Counted from the stretch's first letter, positions 43,811 through 55,179 are shown. The stretch: 64,000 bases of DNA from Leptasterias polaris (GCA_037783415.1 JAZGTN010000007.1:6717501-6781500), one strand, 5' to 3'. Translations and numbers: made by a program. Notes: generated from the sequence alone by a model not told the origin.

Positions 43811-46800
43811 CTAGGATTAAAAAGATATGATAAAGGGAAATTTACATTCAGACTTATAATTTCATTCGTATTTGACTATTTGTTGATCTAGCTATAAAAA
43901 CGAGGCTTTCTGGGGTGCGTTTTAGCAGCTGTTGTCAATACGGTTTCAGTGACTGAACAGTGATTAACCAATGGCAAAATCAACCAAAACAACTATTGGT
44001 TACAACCGCGAAAACGCACCCCAGATGATTCACCAGCACGTGTGGTTAGTGCGCATGCGTAAAGCGCTCGCCTCTCACTAATGTGGCCCTGGTTCGGTTC
44101 CCGGCTTGGGCCATGTGATTTGTGAGTATAGTTGTGCTTTGGCTCCCTCCTGTGCCAAGAGGGTTTATCTCCAGCCCCTCCGGTTTTCCTCCCTCAGGAA
44201 AAAGACAAACTTTTTCGATCTCAGGATATACGTGCCGCACGTGATAGTATTTCTATTTCAGCGTACTTACTGGCGTTTCGAGCGAGACGGTATCCAAGGG
44301 ATATTTCTGATAGTAGCCGATGAGGGCGTCCAGGTCAGCAAAATCCCGGTCTTTGATCTTCAGCGTCCGGCCTGTCTTGCGGATGTCGTAGTTCATGATC
44401 ATACCATTATCACTTTGGAAGGGACAACAAATAAATAAAAAACTAAGTTGGAGAAATTTGCAAGGAGCTTGAAAATTATTAGAAGATGCAGGTAAAATCA
44501 TGAACAACACTCGGTAAAAGAAAGAGACAGTCTAACATGTTGTTTGTAGGAGTGGAAAGAGCACGACTGTCTTCCTGGTGAGAAATTGTAAACAGGATTT
44601 TAGGTACAAATTCCTTTCTTTTCAAAGTCAACAAAAAGATTCCAATGTATGTACCTTTTGTAAGATTGAAGAGGAATCTCATACAATCATCTTTTTTATC
44701 AAATAATAAACCACAAGGGAAACTGACTGGGTACATTTTAAAATGATTTTGGGTTGAACAAAGAAAAATTGACTAGAGCGGGATTTGAACCAACGACCTC
44801 CGGTTTAACGTGCCGGCGCTCTACCAACTGAGCTATCTAGCCCTATGTTGGCGGTCTCCCTATTTTGTCAATATCTTTGTTCGGGGGGGGGGGGGTGCCA
44901 GTCAGAAGCCATTCAACCGCAAACTGCCGTGTAGCCAGGGATCACACCCAAGTATACGATACAACCTGGGAAGCGGCAGCCAGGGGATCACCTTAAGGGG
45001 ATGCGACTTTTTATATCAGATATCAAATAATAAACCACAAGGGAAACTGACTGGGTACAATTTTAATGTACCCAAAGATATTGACAAAATAGGGAGACCG
45101 CCAACATAGGGCTAGATAGCTCAGTTGGTAGAGCGCCGGCATGTTAAACCGGAGGTCGTTAGTTCAAATCCCGCTCTAGTCAATTTTTCTTTGTTCAACC
45201 CAAAATCATCTTTTTTGTCAATGTAAATGTAATCTCTTTCTAGAAACCTAGACCTTATGCATAATTATGACGTCATTTGAGTAGGGCGCCCTCACCTAGA
45301 GGTCAAAAGGAAGATGCTCATTGGCCAGTCTTGTGCGCCGCGCGTACAAATCAGCGCGTTTCCATTGTTTCATCATCAGTTTACCTCTAAGATGGCGGCT
45401 TGGTGACGTCAATGCATAAGGTCTATTGGATCAAGGAAAAGACCAAGGCAAGTCTCGTAGTAGACAACGAGTTGATGTTGTTCAGTAATACAAAAATTCA
45501 CAAGCCTTTCATTCTTTTAATTGCTCGTTTTCACATTTGTAAAATGAAAATGAACGACAGACGTCCTTGCATCGTAAACAAGACACGAAGAGATAATACA
45601 TCTGCGAGAAATATTTGTCAGTTGTCAATGGAACCTCTCAGAAATTTAATTCGAAATGGAATTAGTATTCTGTACTTTGTGGATAACCTACTGTCAACCA
45701 GGTAAATTTTTATTTGCTGTAAGATACGCTGTTTCATTGATTTATTCTCTTTTGTGTGTTAATGTATATTAGTTAGATAACAATCAAATGAAATCCCCGG
45801 GAAAGCAAACAATAAAAAAAGTAACAATTTTTGAACACAATATGAAAGGAATAAGTAACGTTTTGTGTTCTTATTTAAAGGGACTGGACACTATTGGTAA
45901 TTACTCAACATAATTGTTAGCATAAAAACCTACTTGGTAACGAGCAATGGAGAGCTGTTGATAGTATAAAACATTGTGAGAAACCACTCCCTCTGAAGTA
46001 ACGTAGTTTTTTAGAAAAAGGTAATCTCTCACTCAAATAATAAAAGACTTCAGCGAAGCCTTTTATTATTGACATCTGAAAGCACACAAATTTGTGCAAC
46101 AAGGGTGTTTTTTCTTTCATTATTTTCTTGCAACTTCGATGACCAATTGAGCCCAAATTTTCACAGGTTTGTTATTTTATGCATATGTTCGGATACACCG
46201 AGTGAGAACACTAGTCTTTGACAATTACCAAAGGTGTCCAGTGCCTTTAAAGTTTTTTATAATGCTGTTGGTGCAAGATTTCATAAATGTGTTTCACTTC
46301 GTAATCTTTGTGGCAACATTGATTGTCACATATTTATGTTATAAATAAAAAATAATCAAAATTTACACCACAGGGTGTTAAAATAACACACTTCTTTCTT
46401 ACTTTAGTGTTATTTTAACACTATCTGATGTTAATTTTGATTCTTTACATTACTTACTTCACTAGGAGAACATAGCTTCCTCTAGTTGAACTATCACAAA
46501 CCAGGTACGTGCCTGTCATCGCGGTCGTCAGTCTCTGACGAGCGTCCTCTTCCGTCACCTTGCCGAAATACCACGGGCTGAGGGAAGATGGATGATGGAA
46601 ATCCACTATGTCATTTTGACGGTTAATGGGTGTTTAAACTTAACAAGAAATGTCATCGAACATTAACACATAAACAAACAAAATAGGGAGACCGCCAACA
46701 GAGGGCTTGATAGCTCAGTTGGTAGAGCGCCGGCACGGGGGGTCGTTGGTTCAAATCCCGCTCTTGTCAATTTTTCTTTGTTCAACCCAAAATCACATAA

Positions 46801-49800
46801 ACAAACACTCAAACCTGTAAAATTAATGATCAATCACAAGTAAACTCGTGCATTGTTTCTTGTGCAATATTGTATCTGCCTTGTTTAACTGTTTAACTTT
46901 TTGATCTTATTGTAGGGACAAGCAATGCAATTTCTTCTCTTTGGAGAGTAATAACTTTCTTTTGTCGTATGTTTTAACTCATTAATATATTTTGTTTTAA
47001 TTAACTTGTGGAATTATTAGTAATTAACATGGTGGGAACGTCTCGGAAGTTGGGCAAGTTCTATAGACGCAAAAAGAGTTTTATACATGGCAAGTTTACT
47101 ACTATATTTGTTCGCATTGCATCTCACACACACACTCTCTAAAATACACAAATACCCCTAAAACAATTTTGTAAAGAACAATAAAACTAAAACAACTAGA
47201 CATAATTTTTTGTTGGAAACAAAAAAGAGGTGTTCGGTGTGACCTCGTGTTTCAAAGAAATGTTATAAACATGTCTGTGTATTAAATATTGTATACTTCT
47301 ATAGAGTCTTTAGAATGGTGGTTCTAAAGATTTGACCAAACTTTTTGGATGTAACACATCCCAGCTTGAGTACATGCAAAGTTCCAATTGATCACCAAAG
47401 TTGTTCTGTACATATAGATCTTGTAAAACACTACCTTGGTGGTGACATAACATGAAAATCGATGACGTCGTGAAAACGTCACTCCACGTTATATCCTTGT
47501 TGGACCTTCCAAGTCTCATGCAAAATGAAATTTGACTATAGCTTGCTTTGTACTGAAGATATGTACCAATTGGTCAAAATTTCTAAAATTTGTAAAAAAA
47601 CATTTGATGACGTCATCAAGTCGTCACTCTAGCTTTAAGTAGTCAATATAACTGTCTATCAACATGCCAAGTTTCAACTCAGTCAAACTTGTGGTTTTGT
47701 AGATACAGAGCTTCAAAAAGTAAACCTTTAATGCGATACCACGTGACACATGATGACGTCATCAATCTAAAAATTCACACATATGTTGTCTGCAAGAAGG
47801 TCATTATGTATACCAATTTTGAAACGATTATCATAAACTTCGCCACAGACATCTAGTAAAAGTGTATTTTTAATTGTTTTCAACCTGCCGCTAGAGGGCG
47901 CTCTTGACTTTTATGACGTCACTTGTCTTATTTTTTTAAACCAGACTCTTGCTCGACTATAACACCGTTAAAAAAACTTCAAAAAGTGTGCCACCTTTAA
48001 ATTACAAGGCACTTCCTGTTTCTTCCTGTTTCGACCGGAAGTAGAGGTCAAGTCATGTCACGCACACAATAAAAAATGAAGACCCATATTACCTCTATAT
48101 AATCCCGCAAAAAGTAACCGACGGTCTCTTCATCTTGATTTGATATGGATTTTCAAAAATTAAAATTTTTAATTTAAAAAACCTTGTAACTTGACACCTG
48201 ATGACGTCATCATGACGTAAATGAAACGGTTTCGTCTCCTAATGGTTATCTAACTATGGTAGAAATTTCAAGTTTATACGAGCTTGGGAAGTGTGCTTTT
48301 GTTAGCGGACAAGCGGCGAAGAGAAGAAGAATCTGAAGAAGTAAAAAAAACCCCAAAAAACCGAACAATAACAAGAGGTGTTCGGAGCTACGCTCCGCTC
48401 CGAACACCTAAAAAAAAAAATAATAATAATATTAACAATGCACTGTTCCGAGGTCATCAAAGCATGACGCGAATAATGTAAATGATGCTATGTGAACTCT
48501 GACCTTTAAACAACATATTATTTACAATCCATTCGTTGATGATCGTAAAAAGTGTGATAACAGGCACTGCGTGCATGCTTTCCGAAACTTTGGAAAAAAC
48601 GACAGGTTACACTAGTGAAATGACCGGACACAGATCATCAGCCAAAAATGATGTCATAAATACCATTTGTGAATGTTCTCCTAAATATTGTCCTGCAGTA
48701 ATTGTGTATAGCAGTTTGTTTTGCGCAGCTTTACGACAATGGTAATTAGCCTGACTCATTAGAGACCCCCTGGTCATTGGCCTTGGTGCCCATTGAACAA
48801 ATAAAGCTCCCGGTACTGAGGTTCCCATACCACAGAGGTTCATGTTACCGAGGTTTCAATTACTGAAGTTACCATTAAAGAGGTTTAGTGAAGTTCCAAT
48901 TACTGGGGCTCCCAAAACTTTATTGAAGTTCACATTACTAAGGTTCACATTACTGAGGCTCACATCTCTGATGTGCCCATTACTGAGGGTCCAATTACTG
49001 AGGTTCCGATTACTGAGGTTCCCGTTAAAGAGGGATCCCATCACTGAAGTTCCAATCACTTGGGCTTCCAATACTGAGTTTCCCATTTTCGAGGTTCCCT
49101 TTAACTGAGGTTCACATTACTGAGGCTCCTATCTCTGATGTGCCCATTACTGAGGTTCCAATTACGGATGTTCCAATAACTGAGGTTCTCATTAAAGAGG
49201 TTCCCGTTACCGAAGTTCCAATTACTGCGAAAACCACCCGAGTGGTAAACTGTATAAAGAGTAGTATCCAGTGCTTATCACATATCAGTGTAGGGTAAAC
49301 AAACTTTTTATCGAGGTCTTTGTGGAAACCAACAATGGAAATAAAAGAGCATTTGCAAAAATTGACTTTTAATACAGCAAAATCTCGTTTACCAACACTC
49401 TGGTATGTGCATGCAAGGTCAGTGATTTGTAAGCCTTAGTGGCGTCGTCTGCAATGCACACATGCAAAGTGTATTTTTTTTTTTAATCATCTTGTTTAAC
49501 AAACTATACATTTCTACATCCAAACATTATGGGTTGTAATATGAACAAGTGCGTACTTTATAATGGTTCTCTTACCCCAACTCCACAAAAATAAGACAAA
49601 AATAGTAATACAGAATTTTACGTGCATTGTTCGTCAACAAAGATACAGCTATACAATCGGTAAACGGGGCAATTTCTGTAGACTCTGGAACCATACGAAG
49701 CGTTATCTGGGTTAAACACTTCAACATGTGTTATTTGTATGCACTGTCGCCCTCGCAGCCGATTGTAAACGATTTTAAGCCGTTAAAAATGATACTTGTA

Positions 49801-51368
49801 ATATGGTTTGTTTGCATGTGTACACTGTGTCATAATGACATTATATCCGGCAAAGAAATACTACAAGCGGAATGTTTCGCAAAGACATGTTATTTTAGTT
49901 TGTGTTTAGTTTTTGCATTTCGGTGGTCGCACACGCAATACCCCCCCCCCCCCCAACAACAAAAAATAAAATAAAAATTTAAATAAAATAAAATAAAGAA
50001 AAACAAAAAAACGATTCAGAATTGACTCGGATCTGGGTCCCGTGGGGCCTGACCATTTTAAGGTCAATATTACTTGGAATCTATGTCATAATGACCAAGT
50101 AATGAGTCAAAATGACGCAGAACCCAAGTTAAAAACACATGAGTTTGTTAATCACTTTTAGGGTTAGCCTGACCCGAAATGGGACCCGGAGTGTGGTTCA
50201 CTTCTGACCTGGGAGATTGTGAGTGTACTTTTCCCAAAAAAAAATACACACAAAAAACGAGATGATATCATTGTCAAATATTATGTATAAGGCTTTCATA
50301 ATATTAAAGTGCTCCAACTAATGTAATTTTTCGTAAGGCAGTTCAGTTGTTAAACATTTTATCCTCTAGCAGTAATTCATCACAAACATTCAAAACAAAT
50401 AAATGCTTCACCATTCCCTTTACTTCTTTATATAATAAATATATTTCTGCATGCATTCGAATTTCGTTTGACTGCTTTTGCTTTACGTGTTTTGTATCCT
50501 TGTCACAATCGCGTATTGTTGTCTAGTTTATCAAACCACAAGGGACACTGACTTGATAAATTAAAAAAGCCATTTCGGGGTGAAAAATTACTACAGCGCG
50601 TTTTGAACCTGCGTTTAACGTATAAACGTCCTGGGCTCGATTTCACAAAGCACTAAGATTCATCTTAAGATGAGTTGTCAGTATCACCATAGTGATTTGT
50701 ATTGTGACATCACACTTTGCTTAGCAATTAGGATGGATTCGCAGTTAAGATCAGTCTTAACTCTTTGTAAAATCGAGCCCAGGGGCTCTTACATGTGAGC
50801 TATCTAGCCCCTATGTTGGCGGTCTCCCTATTTGTCAACATCTCTGTTTTCTTATTTGTTAACAAGTTTGTTTATTTGCAACAAAATGGTTATGAAAGTG
50901 AACAGTCATTAAAATATGTGGACAATACCATTCAAACAATTTCAAATATAAGCAACCATGTAACCCAACATGATATAACAGACCTGGGAAAAGTTCGGTT
51001 ATCGGAGTCTTGAGAAAATTGTGAAAACCTCCAATTTATGTTTTCACCGTTATTAAACACACAGCTTTGCACTCGCGTTATCAAAACTAATTTCTCTAAA
51101 ACTATCTTTTTTCAGGCAAAATTGTTTCAAGATTTTGTCCACCATGACCATCTTTATACCATGTAAGTTATCTGCAAATCTGTGTGGATTTCATATTTTT
51201 CAATGTTATGCACAGCAAGACTTAAACCTGTACTTCTTTAATTAATATCTTATGTTTACAAAAAAAATTATGCGCAAATTTCATTTGACCCACAGCCCAA
51301 GTTTAGTCTGCCTTGACATTGGCAATTTTTGATGTAGGTACTTACGGAATGTCCTTTGTAGTAGACAT
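43757..51368 (-). CDS. SH2-only protein, CRK-like SH2 with a lost phosphotyrosine pocket
   Basis: Four exons join in phase to 339 nt, 112 codons plus stop: 8-residue leader, SH2 domain (about 9-97), and a Pro-rich tail of 17 residues. The SH2 begins PWYFGKVTEEDARQRL and ends DLDALIGYYQKYPLDTVSLE, closest by eye to CRK/CRKL (DREF.DL..LL.FYK.HYLDT). The FLVRES arginine is Cys (TYLVCDSS), the helix-A arginine is Glu and the usual His of the HY.I strand is Asn (MNYDI). Canonical SH2 domains bind phosphotyrosine peptides in the cytoplasm; this one probably cannot do so in the usual way. No SH3 exon was found before gene B. Confidence 0.7.
44040..44240 (+). repeat. tRNA-like SINE, third family
   Basis: GTGGTTAGTGCGCATGCGTA then GGTTCGGTTCCCGGCTTGGG resemble A and B boxes. 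Relatives occur at about 16500-16575 and, split by the LINE, at 33510-33530 plus 34297-34370. Confidence 0.5.
44271..44412 (-). CDS. SH2 gene exon 3: C-terminal half of SH2
   Basis: 142 nt, phase 2 to 0, acceptor CCCTTCCAAAG, donor GTAAGTAC. Encodes DNGMIMNYDIRKTGRTLKIK then DRDFADLDALIGYYQKY and PLDTVSLETP, matching the second half of a CRK-type SH2. Confidence 0.87.
44702..45210. mobile_element. Inverted pair of tRNA-Asn-like SINEs
   Basis: A tRNA-like unit on the minus strand (about 44775-44848) and one on the plus strand (45110-45181) face each other with shared flanks, forming arms of about 170 bp that could fold into a hairpin. The plus copy has paired acceptor (GGCTAGA/TCTAGTC), D and anticodon stems with anticodon GTT, but its T-stem does not pair, so it is a pseudo-tRNA rather than a working gene. 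Confidence 0.75.
45249..45425. mobile_element. TA-flanked MITE, second copy
   Basis: Nearly identical to 29431-29603, with the same TAGACCTTATGCATA ends and TA duplication. The near identity suggests recent activity of this family. Confidence 0.8.
45875..46250. mobile_element. TTAA-flanked MITE, second copy
   Basis: Same family as 12833-13191 in reverse orientation, with ends AGGGACTGGACACT and GTGTCCAGTGCCT between TTAA sites. It lies in intron 2 of the SH2 gene. Confidence 0.75.
46458..46577 (-). CDS. SH2 gene exon 2: N-terminal half of SH2
   Basis: 120 nt, phase 2 to 2, acceptor CATCTTCCCTCAG, donor GTAAGTAA. Encodes PWYFGKVTEEDARQRL and TGTYLVCDSSTRGSYVLLV. The codon at the FLVRES arginine is TGT (Cys), one transition from CGT. 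Confidence 0.85.
46683..46795 (+). mobile_element. tRNA-Asn-like SINE, anticodon loop deleted
   Basis: GATAGCTCAGTTGGTAGAGC and GGTTCAAATCCCGCTCTTGT with the same flanks as the pair at 44.7-45.2 kb, but the anticodon arm is collapsed to a GGGGGG run. Confidence 0.75.
47230..48430 (+). repeat. TGACGTCA-rich repeat ending in a GC-rich hairpin
   Basis: Contains repeated TGACGTCAT sites, the block CCGCTAGAGGGCGCTCTTG and a near-perfect hairpin AGGTGTTCGGAGC ... GCTCCGAACACCT at 48375-48408 followed by an A-rich tail. It aligns in part with 62710-63408. Unclassified mobile element or satellite-like family. Confidence 0.55.
48806..49230 (+). repeat. 15-bp minisatellite
   Basis: Degenerate tandem array of GTTCCAATTACTGAG. 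In one frame each unit reads VPITE, but the frame slips repeatedly and stops occur, so no long protein is encoded. Confidence 0.75.
49618..49810 (+). CDS. Exon-like open frame, unknown function (uncertain)
   Basis: After an AG at about 49617 the frame reads ILRALFVNKDTAIQSVNGAI on to HFNMCYLYALSPSQPIV and reaches a possible donor near 49810. Base use is less AT-biased than its surroundings. I recognise no domain. It lies on the strand opposite intron 1 of the SH2 gene. Confidence 0.25.
50020..50225. repeat. GGGTCA/TGACCC-rich dispersed repeat
   Basis: Another member of the family, with GGATCTGGGTCCCGTGGGGC and GGGTTAGCCTGACCC (a near IR3 at about 50159-50173). Confidence 0.55.
50526..50850. 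mobile_element. tRNA-Asn-like SINE split by a MITE
   Basis: The SINE left part (CCACAAGGGACACTGACTTG ...) ends at about 50629 and its right part (AGCTATCTAGCCCCTATGTTGG) resumes near 50798. The MITE at 50630-50783 sits between. This gives the order of insertion: SINE first, MITE later. Confidence 0.75.
50630..50783. mobile_element. Palindromic MITE nested in a SINE
   Basis: Ends CCTGGGCTCGATTTCACAAA and TTTGTAAAATCGAGCCCAGG; the inner part (AAGATTCATCTTAAGATGAG) is also palindromic. Sister copy at 25060-25208. Confidence 0.8.
51346..51368 (-). CDS. SH2 gene exon 1
   Basis: ATG ACT-rich start MSTTKDI followed by donor GTAAGTAC, phase 2 after 23 nt. It joins exon 2 in frame to give MSTTKDIPPWYFGK, a CRK-like short leader. 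Supported by context and phase only. Confidence 0.55.
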
Positions 51369-52635
51369 TTTCGTCGATGCCAGCTCCACTTTATGTAGGC
51401 TTGCCTAACAAAACGAACTCAGCGATCCCCCAGAAGTAGCTCCAAAAAGACTCTGAACTCGGCTGGTCGGGTCGACTTAAGTAAACTAATTAGATACTAT
51501 TTTCCTGAAACCGAACACTCTTGTTTGTAGTAATGCCTGGGCCTAATACCACAGCGACAGCTATCACGCGTTCCTAGATATACAACAATTGTACGTGGTT
51601 GTACTGCACTAAGTTGATTTGCAAGTACACATTTTGTGTGTGTATGATACGCTTTCACGTATCCATGCATAATTTGCAATAGCTTTTATTGTAATCTATG
51701 GATTTGTGTTGTGTATTTTGCACCTGTACCATTTATAAATTGACCTGGACGCTGCGCTCGTACACAAAGAACGTTCACCTGCTCTTGTGTTGCTACAATA
51801 TACATGAAAGACGGAGAATAAAAAAAACCGTTCATTTTCCTGTTAACTATTTCGTTATTGATAGCGGCACGGGATCATCTGCAAATTTCAAAATAAACGT
51901 TGATATTTAATTCGGAGGTTGCGGTACTAAATTAAGCAAAATATAAACGTAGGCCTATTAAATAGTTATACGTTTTTCTGGCCAGGCTCAGCAAAAATGA
52001 TTTCAATGTCATTAAACGCTTTCTCGTTTGGATTTTTCCTCTGTCCTGTTTAGGCATTAGGTGTAAAAATATTTTTAAAAAGAAAGACACAACAAAATAA
52101 AATTAAAAATTCTTTAATTTTTTAACAGATTTTACCATTTGGAATGTTTTCCGTTTTCACTTTTTTTGTTTTTGTTCATAGATTTGTGTTCATAAGAGAA
52201 GCATCGTTTTTATATTGTACATATTATGTATATTTTCAATCAAAAAGATTTCGCCTTTTGGAAATCTTTATAGTTATTCAAAAAAACTTCTGTTTTTTAT
52301 TTGTTTGCTTTTTAAAAACTTGTCTTGGGCTTATCTGCATAGTTAGCTTATTACCGGTTCAGTTTGCATTCTCTACTGTCCGTTTTGTTTTAGTTTTTTG
52401 TTTTTTGTATCACGTATAGGGCTGTTCCCCACAAGCCTCGGCTTATTTGAACAGCCTCCTTAATCACAGCCTAGATTGTTAATTGTTGCAGTATCATTTT
52501 CATTGGGCATGTTTACTCTTAACTTGTATTGTACTACTATACATTTGTCCACATGATTCTGTCTTTTCTTATTGTGAGTACGTAAATAAATGTTTTATTT
52601 AATTGAATCGAATTGAATTGAATTTAATTGACAGT

Positions 52636-52848
52636 TTTGTTGCGACTCGTAATCTGTATTCAGAGAAGTCATCTTCCATAAGAGAGGTGCGTCTTTTTAC
52701 AGAAAATGTTAACAAACGTAATGACTTCTATGTGCAGCTGCAGGTCTCTGTCCTTCATCCCTACAACGTGACCAACATTCCAGACACCTTTAATTTAACT
52801 AAGATGATCACAAAGGACATTACAATTGATCGTGTTGATTACATCTAG
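52636..52848 (+). CDS. Exon-like open frame ending in a stop, unknown function (uncertain)
   Basis: A possible acceptor TTAATTGACAG is followed by about 70 codons reading FVATRNLYSEKSSSIREVRL, then DFYVQLQVSVLHPYNVTNIP, to TAG at 52846-52848. Composition looks protein-like and has sequons NVT and NLT, which would fit an extracellular C-terminal exon. I recognise no family and cannot link it firmly to other exons. Confidence 0.3.
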   Translation, partial: FVATRNLYSEKSSSIREVRLFTENVNKRNDFYVQLQVSVLHPYNVTNIPDTFNLTKMITKDITIDRVDYI

Positions 52849-55130
52849 TCTTCATTCGTGCATAATAGTCTTCGTTCCATCTTTCAATTTTTCTTTAACC
52901 CTCCGCTGACAGGCTGGTCTGCAACCTTTAGATCAACACCACATTTTCTTCAAGTACTCGTTCATTTTTTAGCAAAAACAGTAATTTTTTCCCTCATATA
53001 GATAGGCCCGATTGACCCATTAGGCTGTATGACTCATAAACTCCAAATCTGAAGTTATAAAACCATTTTATATAGAGTAGTGCACAACAATTGTACTGCG
53101 TAAAACAGTGGGTGTGCCTCAGGAAAGTACACAAATTGTCCCAAAGTTAGTATGATTGTGTTATTTGCCTATTTTGTATTTTTTGCTAAACTGTCTCTAC
53201 AACGTCTGGAAAGAATATTAGGTTTGAAAAAAGTATGAAAGCTAGGAGTTATACACATTTTCCCAACGGTCTGCAGGCTGTAAACCACTAGGAAATTAGA
53301 AAAATTGCAGGGTTTATCATCACGTTCCATTTTTACTAAATCCCCAATCAAGTTCCCAATTCACTTCACGCTATGTGGAAGGAGACTGACATCCCCCCTC
53401 TCGCGTTACGAGAAATACACTCTCAAACATTGTTAAATACTAACGGTAGGTGGCGCTACGGATTCGGAAAGTAAACCCCAAAGTGAGGCACTTCAAACGT
53501 TGATAAGTATTTATTGAACCAAAAAATAGGGTGATGACCACTCAAAGAATCAATTTATAAAGTATTAAGTAACATTAGGCCTACACAGTCATAGAGGATC
53601 AAAATTTAAGTTTTTGAGTTTTTTGATCAAGACCAAACAATAATGATAAGTTTTAAAGGCTCGGGTTCGACCCCTTTAAGGCGTTTTGATTGACTTGATT
53701 TGAAGCAAAATGACCCACATGCTTTTGACGTACCAATTTGCATTCCAGTTTAGTCTTCCGTCAGTAGGTTTGGTAAAACTTGCCGTCATTAGGCTTTATC
53801 AGCCTTGCGAAGCATAGCCTACTCGTATAAAAGTGAAATACACTAATTCTCCTCCATATCTCTCCTCTTAAGCTTCTTTCTCCCCCTCTATCTCCCCTTC
53901 TTTCTTTCTCTTTCTTGTTTTCTTTCTTTCGTTCTGTTTGTCTGTCTGTCGGGCTGTCTGGCTGTCTGGCCTTACAAGAAATACATTGTTGGTTTAATTT
54001 TAGGTAGGAACAGACCGTACTTGTGGTTTTTGTTTCACATTGTAAGGTTAACCCCATATTGTTTTAAACAAGAAAGATCAAAGAAAGGGGATACTAGAAA
54101 ACACTAAGGGAAAATTCAAAATGTCGCACTACTAAAGATGTCTGTTTTCTTTCTTCCATTCCATCCGTCTGTCTGCCCCTTTTCTTGTCTTTCTTTCTTT
54201 CTTTCAAATGGTCGCAGTATAAAAATGAGAAAAAAAAATACTGTAACTCATAATTTGGCCGATTTAAATCAAAGTTGGCTGAATTACACCTCAACACCTG
54301 CCGTACCTAGGGATGGTTGATCAATATTCACCTGGTGGTCAGTAAAGTGGTCTTGAGCAAAACAAACTTCTTCTTTTATCTCCCACATTCTTTAGCTGAT
54401 TGCAGCCAAACTCGGTCCATAGTTTCATTGGCTCGAGCTAACTTGAGAGTGTACACAGATTTGGGACAGCGGGTCACTTACTGTTCGGTAATGGTAATTT
54501 TATTTCAAACTGGTTGTTGCTACATTCTAGGTGTGTACACAAATTTTGGCCAGTGGGTCACTTATTGTTCGGCAATGGTAATTTTATTTGAAAATGGCTG
54601 TTGTTGTTGTTGCATGTTGTGTTGTGTTGTGTTGTGAGTCAAATTAGCACCAATTCCTGCATGGAATTTGCATTTTTAGTTGAATTTTGTATAATGCGTG
54701 TGTGTAGTTATTGATTATTTGTTAATTTCCATGAATATGCGAAAATTCTTTTGTGTAGGGTTTCTTCAAAAGTCAAGGCTGGTCGATGCAGATGTTGTTG
54801 TGCATAATTTTGTGCTAATCTTTCACCATGTGGGATGGGAAATTTGGTGTCGCCTTACAATGCCAACAATTAATTTCTTTTCTAAAACCAACGTGTAGTA
54901 AAATATTTTTTTTTTCTCCAGTAATTTTCATCTGTAATTTTGTTGTAATATTTGAAACTGGTTGTATATCATCGCCACTGTATAGCATTACAATTTGTTT
55001 TTATTTTATAAATTTAGAGTTAGATTAATATTGTGTGTCTGACACTTTCACCACGCTTCAGTTTTAAAGTCATTTTCAGGAAACGCTTGTAAAGTGTAAA
55101 TGTTTCCAGAGGATGTCACTTCTTTGAGAG
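52849..55130. other. Non-genic stretch with simple repeats
   Basis: Pyrimidine tracts (CTTT/TCTG)n at about 53875-53970 and 54150-54205, and an 85-bp unit containing GGGTCACTTA.TGTTCGG repeated twice at about 54450-54600. No gene is seen. Confidence 0.5.
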
Positions 55131-55179
55131 GAGATGCATTTTTATTTAATTTTATTTATTAATATATATATTTATGTAT

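Noticed and set aside
45110..45181. Possible functional tRNA-Asn (GTT) gene
   Set aside because: The T-stem does not pair and the unit sits in a repeated SINE context with several degraded sister copies.
52144..52419. Hydrophobic 91-codon frame resembling a membrane protein
   Set aside because: TTT-rich AT sequence gives Phe/Val/Leu runs by composition, with no conserved motif.
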